Part shown: one piece after another, positions 10,452 through 21,800 of the stretch | Layout: every line of letters starts with the position of its first letter | Numbering within the stretch: the first letter of the stretch is position 1 | Assembly: GCA_964023275.1 (NCBI GenBank) | Contig: OZ029921.1 | Location: 4,182,955-4,246,954, forward strand | Source: Norana najaformis | Lineage: Eukaryota > Annelida > Clitellata > Crassiclitellata > Hormogastridae | DNA length: 64,000 bases | Direction of reading: 5' to 3' | Made by a program: the position numbers and the translations under genes | Notes under the pieces: model-generated | Databases searched by the model: none | What the model was told of the DNA's origin: nothing | What the model saw: the letters and a program-made list of their open reading frames with translations, nothing else

Positions 10452-13078
10452 GAAGGGGAAGCTGGTGGTCTCTATGGAAAAATTTTAAATCGTGTGTAGT
10501 TGTTCAAAAGGAACTGACTGATGCGGCAACAGGGTGTAAAAAAGTATTCCCTCAGAACTCTGATCACCCACCAGTGTTTCAAATGACTATGTAAAATGAC
10601 TGCTTGGAGTTTTGTTCAAGTGCACCATGTTTATAAAATTATTTGAGTAGAGTAAGAATGTGGACTTTCAAAGCTGTATTTTTGTGTCTTAAAGATAATG
10701 ATTGTATATTTACTTTGCCGTACAAAATTTAAACTTAATGTGAAAGTTATCTTACTTTTACTTATCGATACTTTTGGTTTAGCTTTCATGTGTGTTACAA
10801 GTGACCTAGGCATGCTTCAGTTTCAGCTATTAGAAATTTTAAATTCAATTTTTGACTAATTTTTGTCTTGATATTTTGATTGCCATCTTTCTCATTATTT
10901 AATTGGCATTCTTTTGTTTTATTACCATTATAGCTTAATTGTCAATTTTTTGGCATATTTCTATTTGATTACTTTTGTTGTTTTGTTCCTACACCAGAGA
11001 CTCATTAAAATGTGCTTCATTATAACTTGAATTCTGATGTAACACGGTCCGGGACATGGATCTCAAATTATTTCACCTGTAGAAAATAAACTTATTTTAA
11101 CAAGACCTCATCATCAGGCGGTTCTTTATTTGACTTCCAAAGACTTATAGGAAGTTTCTGGTGTATGTTTGTGGTTTACACTTGTTTCTTTTATTCTATG
11201 GTTGTATTTACCCTATTCTGTGCATCTTAAAATTCTGTTTTGTTAGCTTCCTTTTTGATGTGGTATGTGTTTTTTTGTTTCCTTGTTAAATCATTTGTTT
11301 GCTATATATTATATGATTTCGTTCCTTCATTTGTACATTTAGTGATGACTGTGTGGCTGTATTTTGTTAGCCTGTGGCGTGTTTTGACCTGTATTGTTTT
11401 TTCTTTTGGTTTCTTATGAGAACTGTAGACGATCCTATTCGTCAGTGCTCTATTATTGCGGTGCAGTGCAAGTAGACATTTGTAAACATTTCTGAGTGCC
11501 AAAGGTGCTGCAGTGCTAATTTGGCATTTGGTTTTAATACAGTTTGTCTATTCCTCTCTTATGCAACGTCGTTATAATGATGCAAAATGGCGCCTTTCTG
11601 TGATTCACCAATGCCTAGAAAAAGGAAGACAACTTGAGGAAGACAATGAAGACAGACGGGTAGGTTTTAAATCAAGAAAGGGAAGAGAACTAATACTGAA
11701 GACAGATCAAAATAATGCGTTGTTGAAACTTTGTCCATACGAGAGACCTGCACGTGTAAGAAGAAAGCAACCCGAGGCCCATATGGCATAAGGGTTCTTA
11801 TGAAATATTCATAGTTAAGTACATCTAAAACACTGGTCTAATTCTATGAGAACTAAGCTTTTTTGTAGGTGCTTCGATTTACAAGAATCCAGTATACCGT
11901 ACGCTGGCGTAAAGTTGATGGATACTGCACCGTTTTGGAAACACGCTATGCATGAGATGAGGCGTTTCACCTTGTACCGGCGTTTTAGAAGTCCAGTGGA
12001 TTTACCCAACAAGCGCAATTCACGATTCACAAAAACACGATTCGCGATGTGTTTGGAAACAGGTTTAAAAATTAAACGCTGTAATCAAAACTGTTTAGCA
12101 CCCTAGTCAAGATATGAAGGGTCAAAAGTAAGCGTGGTGTCCCATTCAAATGGAGTAAGGCTTGCTTTTAGCATAATCTTGTGCCAGCCACTGCTTAGTT
12201 AACACAGTTATAATTTATGTTCACTTAATGTTCAGTAAGAAACGCAGTGATGATTTTACGATGTCATATGAATTGTAGTATCCAGTTTATGTGCAAAAAA
12301 GAAAAGCGCTATAAAATTTGCGTACTAAATGCGCTATAAAAGCTCCTCTTGTTTCCGAATCGTCTCACCACCAAATTATTATTCATTAGTGGCGTGATTG
12401 CTTATGAATATTTATATGTTGCGGCTAACGGCACGTGACGGTAAATATCTATTTAACTATATTACAGCCCGTAGTTGGTTAAATATGGTTTGGCAAAAAC
12501 GATGTTTTCGCGTTGATGCCAGTATTTAGGAATAAACGACACCATTGCGAAGTATTTGCCGATACAGTCTTCGTGAGTGTTAATCCAGTCAAAGGCGACA
12601 GCTGCCACCGCACGGGAATATGTGTTTTGCGATTCAAAATGGGATTTTCAACCGCTGATGCACGTGACGACGGGGATGCAAATGAGTCAGCGGAATTCGA
12701 TCCGTTGTGACTACTTTTAAAATATTGCTTTTCATTATCCTTATGTTTTCTGTATAAAAATAAATTATTGTCTGATCTTGCATTTGTACACGCGTTTTTA
12801 TAATATGGTAAAAATTTAACGTTTGTGTGTTGATTTCATATTTTTTATACGCGATGACGGTTTGTCGCATTGCGACAAAAATGCCGTCACGTGACCTCTA
12901 TTGTTCCGTAATTAGAAAATCAGAAGTAAAAAGTTCTGCATTGTTTGAATTTTGCTTTTATTAAACGAGTTTTAAATTGGTAGTGCCGTTACGAAATTAA
13001 TCTGTTGCTTTAAAAAATTGGAATTCTTATAAATATGAACGAGGATGACCTTGAATTTTAATTAGCTGTCGCCTGCGG
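10452..13078. other. 3' UTR and intergenic, no gene recognised
   Basis: The first 640 bases are a plausible 3' UTR of the preceding gene. From about 12300 to 13100 the sequence has more CpG and motifs such as tgacgtca-like cores and cacgtga, as might be found near a promoter. Open frames at 11513-11791, 11846-12106 and 12513-12710 show no domain, and I saw no convincing splice context for them. Confidence 0.45.
11085..11090 (+). terminator. Candidate polyadenylation signal
   Basis: AATAAA at 640 bases after the stop of the BLOC1S5-like gene. It is the first canonical hexamer I noticed downstream, with an ATTAAA near 11005. Confidence 0.4.
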
Positions 13079-13258
13079 TGATTGGCCAAGATCTGGCGGA
13101 AGCCTTCACGCGATGAGATGTAGAACTAGTGATAGTTGTATAAAAAAGGTCTGCTGGAAACGTTAGGCCTTTCTGTCGATCGTGGATTATTGTTCGGAAC
13201 TGAATGCATGTTTTTGGACGAAGTTTTTATTCTTAACGGGTTGCGGCCCGTATTTTAG
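13079..13258 (+). promoter_or_regulatory. Candidate promoter and non-coding first exon
   Basis: An inverted CCAAT box (ATTGG, 13081-13085) lies 54 bases before a TATA-like element (TATAAAAAA, 13139-13147). That predicts a start near 13170. The following sequence has only short open frames and ends in a good donor (TTTTAG then gtaagc at 13259). The next strong acceptor on this strand that fits is at 18802-18803, just before the zinc-finger ORF. I infer a 5' UTR exon for that gene with an intron of about 5.5 kb. Another CCAAT motif near 18313 could mark an alternative promoter. Confidence 0.3.
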
Positions 13259-13851
13259 GTAAGCAAAGCCGATTAAGTCTATAAACTCTTGTGATTTTGT
13301 GTTAAATTCGTGAGTATGTAGGATTTGCCAACAATGTCGCTGAGAGTAAAGGGTTTCAACCTATAGCCGCAACTTGATAGCTGGGTGGACATGTTGGGAA
13401 TTTTTTAATCTGATCTGACAGAGTTAGGTTGATGAACTCACTTTTACTGGGACTGAAGCAAAAGGAGGCACGGCACCCATTTTTAGGTTTGATTGATATG
13501 AAACAGGCGAGTGATGACTGAAGAAGAGTTTTGAGAGAAGAATATGAGGAGTATACACAGCATCAGCCGTAAGACGGAAGCTATAATTAACCACGCTGCA
13601 TTATTTTGTAAACAGTCTACCAGGGTTAGCGTTACAAAGAAACCTATAATAAAGTCCGAAACTAGAATACTAAAACGGGCTTTTATTGTCATCATATACT
13701 AGACGTTTCACACCGACCTTCCTTTGAACTGACTGCAGGATAGCATTTGGTGTCTAACTCCATCTAAGCCCTGCACCAGTGGTCACCATCGAAGGCTTGC
13801 GAGCTCGAGCCTCTGCCACCTTTTATAAGCATTTCGAGATGATGTCCTGCC

Positions 13852-14008
13852 TAGTGGCGAATTGAGGTGGGGGTGGGGGAGTTTCCGCGCCCCTCTTGGT
13901 TATATGCCGGTGCCTCTCGGACCAGACCCGTGCATGGTGGACTTCCAGCATGTGAAGCCCCTCTGGAAATGATCTTGCCCCATGCAAGCATTCCTGGAGC
14001 CGCTACTA
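13852..14008 (+). mobile_element. hAT-like MITE, decayed copy
   Basis: It starts TAGTGGCGAATT and ends CTGGAGCCGCTACTA, like the CAGTGG...CCACTG ends of the copies at 34481-34651 and 61428-61570. It shares the interior 'gcccctcttggttatatgcc', 'ggaccagacccgtgcatggtgga' split by few changes, and 'cccctctggaaatg'. The open frame across it is not a gene. Confidence 0.65.
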
Positions 14009-14631
14009 CCATATGTAGTTTTGTAACACTGCGTTGGCTGGTTGGGGGGTTATTGTTTGGCCTTCTTATAAGCGTCGTGGTTTTCACAAGGTTCCGTATT
14101 GGGGCCCCTGCTGTACATTCTCTACACCGCGTATTTAAGCTTGTTATTTCTTTGTGGGTTGCGGTTCTTCGGCATGTCGATGACGCTCCAGCATATGTCC
14201 ACGACCTATCAGCAGAGGTAGCTCCTTAGCGGAGAAAATAATTAAGACATCAGAGATGTTTTGTGCGTGAATGGCGTCCAGTCGCCTCCGAATGAACCCA
14301 TCGGTGTAGGCGATCTGTAGGGGTCCAGTACCTGGATGAAAATGCGGGGTCTGGGACATCGAGCACCGAAGATTAAGACATCGCAAGTGTTTCGTGCACG
14401 AAATTACTGCACCTAGAGGACATAGGCGGTGTGAAGGATCTGACCCGATAAAGCCTGACCCGTTACGGCTTGGAGGCCTGGGGTGCGTCGTAAGCTTCAT
14501 AGCGGTGGGTCCGGGGCGAAGCCAACTCACTTTGATGCATACTTTAGTGTGAAATTGAGAACAGTTGGCAATGCTTCTATTAAGATACGAGCCTATTGTT
14601 AACAAGCTCTGGAAGCCTGTAATAAATGTAG

Positions 14632-14720
14632 AGGTACACGTTTTTCTGTAGCGATCGTATGGCCTCGAACTTGCTCATCTTCCAGTGAATTTATCGTGTG
14701 AGATTCTTCGCCACCGCCTA
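14632..14720 (-). mobile_element. SINE family A, 3' fragment
   Basis: On the minus strand this reads 'aatctcacacgataaattca', 'ctggaagatgagcaagttcg', 'aggccatacgatcgctacag' and then the 'tgtacctctacattta' tail. This is the same order as in the copy at 35405-35660. Confidence 0.6.
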
Positions 14721-15189
14721 CGTGCAAAGATATGCTAAGCTAGCCGAATTCTTGTTTATTTACGAAGTCCTATCGGCAACGTCGCATAGCGATCTGCAAC
14801 ACTGGATAAGCATTTCAACAAGTGCAGTCTTCTGGGTTGATGCTATCACTAGTTCGGCCACAGAGGCGTAGGCCACTTTTATAGATAGCAGATCCAGTAC
14901 CGGGTTGAAAATTGAAGGGGTCTGGGACTGCGAGCACAGAAGGAAGCACGGTACGCCTCTGACGAATGAGTCTAAGGTGCATCGTAAGCTTCCAAGCGGG
15001 GTCCCAGGAAGCCAACATATTTTGCTGAGATATTACAGGAGAGGAATCGAGTATGTAAAATCAGGCTGAAAAATAATCTATTGTATTGAAACTTGGTATT
15101 TGTCAATAGAGTCAATAGTTATCTGATTTTTCTCAACTACTGTGGATGACCTATGTGTGGCCTTGGCCCAGGAATTGACTTCATGACAG

Positions 15190-15320
15190 TATGTTGAAAC
15201 TCCTTTGCGTGAGATTTGGGCATTACACCGTTCGCTTACAACTGAAGCTGCCGTGCTCCTGTTGGACGCAGTCAAATGCACCAAGGTTGATTACGGCAAT
15301 GTTTATTCCTACATTCTCAT
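15190..15320 (+). pseudogene. LINE reverse-transcriptase remnant
   Basis: The frame from 15205 reads MREIWALHRSLTTEAAVLLL followed by KVDYGN. This resembles the segment RxIRxxHRSLTTEAA...SRxDYCN found near the C-terminus of CR1/L2-type reverse transcriptases. The catalytic region is absent, and the piece ends at the inverted-repeat element starting near 15332. Confidence 0.5.
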
Positions 15321-15331
15321 GTACGATTTGG

Positions 15332-15764
15332 GGTCGTCCACAGAGGACGTCCGTAGAGGGAGGGAAGGGGTCATGCAAATGCGGACAAGGGAAAGGAGGG
15401 TTATGGCCTATGCGGACGCCCGCATATAAATTTGGTACATGTACACCGCTTTTAATACTATCCATGCTTCAAACACCAACTTCAGTCAGATGGGAGACAC
15501 TCTGTACTGCACTGTTTCATCAGGCGTAATGTTCCGTTGCAGACAACTAAAGAAACATTTCAAGTTTTCGACCTACCTTAAGTTGCCTCTGTGTAGAGCT
15601 GTTAGATAGCCATGTATGGTGCCACCGTGTGGTTCTTTATTGTTTACTGGCTTTGGAATGCGGACGTCTGCAAAAGGGGAGGTAAGGCCAACTGCGGACA
15701 AGGGGAGGGAGGGATCCAGAGTAGGTCATTTTTTGCGGACGTCCTTTATGGACGACCTGAATAA
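15332..15764. mobile_element. Inverted-repeat (MITE-like) element
   Basis: The left end GGTCGTCCACAGAGGACGTC and the right end (minus strand) GGTCGTCCATAAAGGACGTC are inverted repeats about 432 bp apart. The interior has paired 'gcggacaaggg' motifs near both ends. A diverged right-end-like piece occurs at 27405-27435. No clear target duplication was seen. Confidence 0.55.
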
Positions 15765-15849
15765 ACCACCTGTTCGTAATCTTGGCATGACTTGACCCTA
15801 TCCTGTCCTTTTCAAATCACATCTTCAAGTTATCTCGCACCAGCTTATT

Positions 15850-16010
15850 CGTGTCGAGTTCGTCCTCCTCATTTTCAAAATGCCTTTGATCATGCCAAGT
15901 TTGACTACTGTAATTCTCGTCTGGAGTTCACTAAAATCAAGCGCTCTCAACTCGTCCAAAATGTGCTTGGCCCAGATGTCACAAGGTCACGTCCAACATT
16001 CAAATAAAAT
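15850..16010 (+). pseudogene. Second LINE reverse-transcriptase remnant
   Basis: The frame reads HAKFDYCNSRLEF...KRSQLVQNVLGPDVTRSR. This matches the DYCNSLL...RLQxVQNxAARLVTRSR region of CR1/L2-type reverse transcriptases. It repeats the DYC motif already present at 15190-15320, so it comes from a separate or duplicated copy. Confidence 0.55.
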
Positions 16011-17889
16011 GTATTTCCATGACATGGCTATGGAATACACACAGCCCTCTCATTTTCTCAAATTCTTCACAATCCAACCTGCTGAACCTGAGCGGCCTCT
16101 TACCCATAAGTAGCCACCAGTAGTCGATCGTCGTAAGGTAGGACTCGAAACAACAGTGTACCTTTAAGCATATCCACGTGACTGAACGAGTCTGTAAGGA
16201 CAGTGAACTTAACATGCCTATATGATGTTGACGAAGATGATGATTATAATGAATGTAAGAAATATATTAATGATAAGAATAATCCGTAGTCACTACGATT
16301 ACGAATAATGTAATACGCAACATAAAAATAAGACCAGTCGCATAAGACCAGACCAGCAGCGGCCAATTGGTCGGTGGGTGCAAGGAGAATATTCGGCACC
16401 AATCATAGAGTAGAACGGTAAAATGCAAGAAGTCTTGGCAATTCGAACTGGACTTGGACGCTGTGCAGCTGGTAACTGGAACCTTCTTAGGTGGACGAGT
16501 AGAGTGGCGGCGCACGATAAAGAAAAACGTACGAACACCGTCCAAAACTGAAACGACGGCGAAACAGAAAATACTCCGAGAACGCGGACTAGATCACAAT
16601 AGAAATCCGAGCAACAAATATCGAGAAAAATCCTTTTATGATCAACTAATTGATAAAGCATGACACGCTAGACAAATAATTATGCGGGCATTTTGGCCAC
16701 ATGCGCCACCATATCAGTAGAAATTATGATGAAGTAACATCTGAGGGTTACCGAAAACCGATGGATGGATGTCTGCGCCATTCTCTGAAGTGCAATAAAT
16801 TTTGAAATGTCCGCGTTAGCTTCTATTCTACCAGTTTAATATTCGGTGAATGTTTGCAATTTTAGATGCATGTAATATATCATCCACTCCTGTAAGTAAC
16901 AATGTTAGTCAACTGTAGATCTAAGTAGATGAATATAGCACAACTTTGAATTTAAGTATACATTTTGTATAGACATAAATATGTATAAATTTATTCTTCA
17001 TTAATGTCAAGATACTAGTTTTACGTTTTGCACATTATTTTGTAAAAAAATCGTTTTCTCATTGACAGTTATTAGACCGGTCATTTCCATGACAACAGTG
17101 ATGCAGAAGAACTATAATAGTTTGAGATCTGTCATATGAGATCTGTCATTACGTCTTTTGATAGTATGATACGTGGGATTATACGTCTACTTAACTCTTT
17201 TTGGCTTTAAGTAATTATGCGGGCCTTTAGATCACTGAGTTGAGCCTTTTGTTTAGTTTTTCTATGCCAAGGCACAAAGTCTCCCACTATCTAATAGCAG
17301 TCTTTAATTTGCTTAATGTTAAGAATTAGAAACGCTGTTGTTTGGAAAAAAGTTTACACAATTTTTTTCTGCCGAATCGTTCACGTCCGTCAGTATGGAT
17401 ACAAGACATCAGATCTTGGCCAGTGTATAAGTCATAATTGAACTTGAAATTTAAAAAAAGGTCATAAATTTTGGGACTTGTACTCGAGTATTTACGGTAT
17501 TCTTGCTTTTGAAAGTAGGCGATATATTCTTGTCTCACTTTTCAGGGATTCTGTGTACCGATATTGAGCAGTTTGTTTCGAGTAATCTTGCAGTGTGTCC
17601 TGGTTTAGTACAAGCGCGACCTGGAATATAAAAGAAGATATGCATTGCACTTGCCCAGTCATCATATTGAACTTTGAAACAAAAATATTCCCCACTTATG
17701 TTTGCCATTTCAAATTTTTTTATTTGCATGTAACGGGGTAAGTCACTATTCCACAGAATGGCGCTATAGCGTGCAAGATTGGGGACAATCGCTGACAGAA
17801 GCACGTGACTGAACCCGAGAAAGCGTGTAAGACGGGAACTGCGATGGGTCTTTTGTGCCGACAACAGACGATACGGGAACCAGAAGATT

Positions 17890-17975
17890 GTAATTTGAGA
17901 TTTATAAAGCGCCTCTTAGAGCATAAACTCAACAGAGGTGCTTCCGACCCGAAAAAGTTAAATCACTGTTGAACA
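17890..17975. repeat. Short dispersed repeat (pairs with 46810-46900)
   Basis: The run 'gagatttataaagcgcct' followed by 'ataaactcaacagaggtgct' and 'gacccgaaaaag' is almost identical at 46810-46900 inside an SLCO intron. The 'ttataaagcgcc' core resembles the ends of other repeats in this window. The class is unknown. Confidence 0.7.
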
Positions 17976-18845
17976 GTACAGTCTTCAGGCGCCTGCGGAA
18001 CACTGAGAGGGGAAGAGAAAGGAGCTCAAGTCACAATTCTTGAGGGAGACTATTCATGGCTATACATTTGAAAAATGAGTCACGTGCATCAATACCGTAT
18101 GTAGATAAAATCGATCAAGCTTCATCGATTTTAGCGTTGAGTGTTTTCATAGAATTTTCCGATTTTTGCTTGCTTTTAGGTTCTTTGTTCAAATGTTTTC
18201 AAGTATAAAATAGCTAGTAAATAAATTAAATGTCTAGCCTTATATCGTTTATAGAATTATCAGATTTCTAAATGTTGGTGTAAACGTGATGCTGACGTAG
18301 CGTAGAAGTGATTGGTCAGCAAATTTTCAGCCGGTCCGGACATGTCTGTAGCGTGCTTGAAATTAGTGGGCACTCGTGTAATTAAGCGTTGGTGTGACTT
18401 TACTCAAATTTAGCCTATGCCTTGCTTGTTTGTGCTGACTCGGCTTGTTTTGAAACTGTATAAGCCAGATTTGTTTGTGTTTATTGCTGACGTTTACAGT
18501 TTCTTGAGTTCTGCGTAGTCCTTATCAACAGACTGCTGTGAAAATATGTATTTGCTGAAACTGGTCAACTGCTGAACAACAACTTTGCACTGAATTAACT
18601 AGCATATATATTACAGCTTACCCACATCGCTCAGTCTAATCAACTCGTCATCATACCTTGTATGAGAGTATCGTCGATTTTTTAGTCGCAGATACTTGAT
18701 GCCAACTATATAAATTCTTTTACATTTATAAATAAGCTTGCTGCGTGATTTGAGTAATTCATCTATTTGAGCATTTTGATTAGAATTGCTTGGTTTATTT
18801 TAGGAATTTTGTCGAAGGAAGAAGACCACCAGCAAGACTTGTCTG

Positions 18846-21800
18846 ATGCCAGCATCGCAAGAATTACTCGATGGAAATGCAATCAGTTTTCACTGTACAG
18901 CCCCGGGTTGTGCGTACAGTAAGCGCGACACATGCGGGATTGTTTTGCACATGCGCACTCACTTTGTTTATGAAACTGCCGAGGAGGAGATGCCAAAGGC
19001 GACGTTTTTCTGTAAGGACGGAATATACCAGTGTTTGGACTGTGATCGAAAAACTAATAGCCGAATCTCTTTCCGGGAACACGTTCGTCACCACATCCTA
19101 CCATTGCCATACAGATGTCGTCACTGTGGAACAACTGTGGCGTCTATTCCTGACCTCAGAAAGCATTCGTCGGTTGCTCATCCCAAGACGCCTTTGCAGA
19201 TGTATTTCGAAGACACTGATGGACTACTGGGTGAGATATTATGCGCAATCGGACCCAAGAAACAGACATTTTGGTTTCCAAAACGCGTGAGGTTTTACGA
19301 TTCTGTAGAAGTCGAAAGTCTTTCGGATTTATCGGAACTTAGCGTTTCGGGAGGCGTTGTGAACGAATCCATTGCGCAAACAAACTGTACGACGGACATA
19401 GAGAGAACTGCGAATCTTGTGCCTCGACTGTTGGTTCGCAGAGCGAATGCGGAATCCCAGCAAAACGAAAATCGCAGTGTAGTGCCTTCGGAGAATGGCT
19501 CGGGGTTGGAAAAGGGTCCCAGTTCTGCAAACGCGTCAGTTCTGGAATTCAGCGCCGAGTACAATTACATTAATGCTTTTTCGTGTTCAACGAATACAAC
19601 AGAGCATGAGTCTAATGCGTTTCTTGTTCTTAACGTGCTCGATGACAATGTAGACGAAACTGGGACTGATTGCTTGGATGATTTCTTCCAAGAAAACACG
19701 GAAAGGCCTGAGATTTGGCCAATAAATCGGCCATCTTCGCCGCGGTCTGTAAATCTGACAAATCTTCGGAGTTTCGATGATTCCTTATTATCGCCGCACA
19801 ATACTGATTCGAGTTGCACTACACGCGATATTACCCTTTCGAGCGTTCCGCGTCCCCTAATTAATGAAGACAATAGACAAGTGGAAGCTGAATCGAACTC
19901 GGAGTTGACGGTATTTTCTAGGGCGATTACAAACGATTCTGAAGTTTTACCGATTTGTCGAGATAATACGACGGAAACTGAGCGTGAATTTCTACCTCTA
20001 GACGAACCAACACCTACTAGCGGCCCAGGAAAGTTTGTGTTTTGTGATGGACAATTTAAATGCCTCACGTGTTTGAACTGGGAAACTGTGTCTGAAGAGT
20101 TGTTTAGAAAGCATGTATGGCAGCACCTTCATGGCGTTTCCGAAATTTGCAAGAAAAGCGAATGTCAAAGTGCTGACTGTCCTCTTGTTTCGGGGTTGGT
20201 GATGTTAGTGATGAATGTTAGTAATCTTCAAAGTACAGTCACATCTGAACCGGAATCCAACACTCTGCATGAGATACCTCCATGTTCTTCAACACCCACA
20301 GATGTAGGAAAAGCCTGCAGCACATCATCTTCAAAAAGATCTCTCCTGGAAAGCCTCCTTGATGCTGAACCGAGTTCAGTGACAGGTGAAAACTTTGCAT
20401 CACAAAAAGAGAGCTGTATAACGAAAACTGAAAAGGAAAATACTGACGGAAACTTGATTGAGAATTTACCTCAAAGGTCAACAGAGCAGCTACGTTTTTC
20501 TGCCCCGACTCTGTTTTCATTGCGCTCAAAAGCTTGTAGGCATTTGAATTTCAACAGCGATCTTGTTAAAACATTTCCAGGTAATGTTGAAAAACTCCAG
20601 AAAGATGACAGGCACGTTGATGTGAATGATCATGAGGAGGAAGTGGCTTGTATAAGAAAAACAGAGTTGCCCTGTGACAAACCTGTTGCAACAGTTGGTA
20701 CTCCAGTATCAGAAGATACTATTTCTCCAAATAGACGAAAGCAGAGGCTGATGATAAAGCAAGATGTTAACCAGCCTGTCGAATACTGCCGATACTCTCG
20801 TGATTCAACCCCGCTTTCTACAGTATGCAATCAGTGTTCGTATACCTGCAACTGCAGTGTTCAGTTAACCTGGCATGTGGACTCCTGTCATCCCAAAACT
20901 GGAACAAAGAAGAGAAAAGATTTCTGTTGTACCGAATGTGGCTTCTCAGACTCTTCGAAGCAGACTTTGATCTGGCATATGGCACACCATATTGGCCAGC
21001 ACAATCTTAAGGTCTATGGATGCAAATATTGCAGCAAACAGTCTACGTATATGTCTCGTATAATGAAACATATATATCGTTTCCATCCAAGTAAAGTTAT
21101 GGAGGTCACACGTGAAAGCACCAATATTGCTTACATGGATGGCATCTTTAAATGTCCATTCTGTTGTTCTGGATATCCCTGGGGCAGTCTTTTCTTCAGG
21201 CACATCGAAGTTCAGCATAAACTGAAGCGGTTGGCAGATTATCTTGCTAATGCGAATCACAGAAAATGTTGCCCAGAAGTTATTGAGTTTCCTAAGTATC
21301 TGGTCCTGAACATCGTGGCTAATGAGGTTTCAAAGGATAATCAAAGTTTGGCGGATAAAAATGACTGCGGGGAATCTGCCGCACCAGGTTGCACTGAGAA
21401 CGAAAATATTTCTGTGATTCAGCAACATAGTGAAAACACTACCGATTCTATCAAGTCACAGCACAGTATGGAACAGCACAGTAAGGATCAAAGCGAAACT
21501 GGTGATCGTTCAAATGGTAATCCTGTTAGCGAGTCACATACTCCACAGGATAGTGAACAAGAAGTGACGAGTGATTCAAGAAATGACAGTTTCTGTTCTG
21601 CTAAAAGTGATGCTCATAACACAGATGAAACGAGAGGTAACGTGGGTAAATGTAATAGCAAAGGCGTTCAGGAGTCTGTTGTTGATGCAGAAACTTCAGA
21701 AAAATGTAGCAAAAATGCAGACCCAACACAATGGAGCATAAGTTATTCAAAGCTTAGGCCTCACTTGGGAAAGACAATGCAGAATAATATAGTATACAAT

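Larger units (their letters stand above)
13259..18803. other. Putative first intron or upstream region of zinc-finger gene
   Basis: No coding exon was recognised. The stretch holds a hAT-like MITE (13852-14008), a family-A SINE piece (14632-14720), two reverse-transcriptase remnants around an inverted-repeat element (15190-16010), and a short dispersed repeat at 17890-17975 that recurs at 46810-46900. The remaining sequence looks unremarkable. A poly-pyrimidine acceptor ends it at 18803. Confidence 0.45.

Noticed and set aside
11513-12710. Three short frames (65-92 codons) as genes
   Set aside because: No domain, no splice context and ordinary length for chance frames in this composition.
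13867-14229. 120-codon open frame
   Set aside because: Its first part is the hAT-like MITE, also found at 34481 and 61428, so it is repeat-derived.
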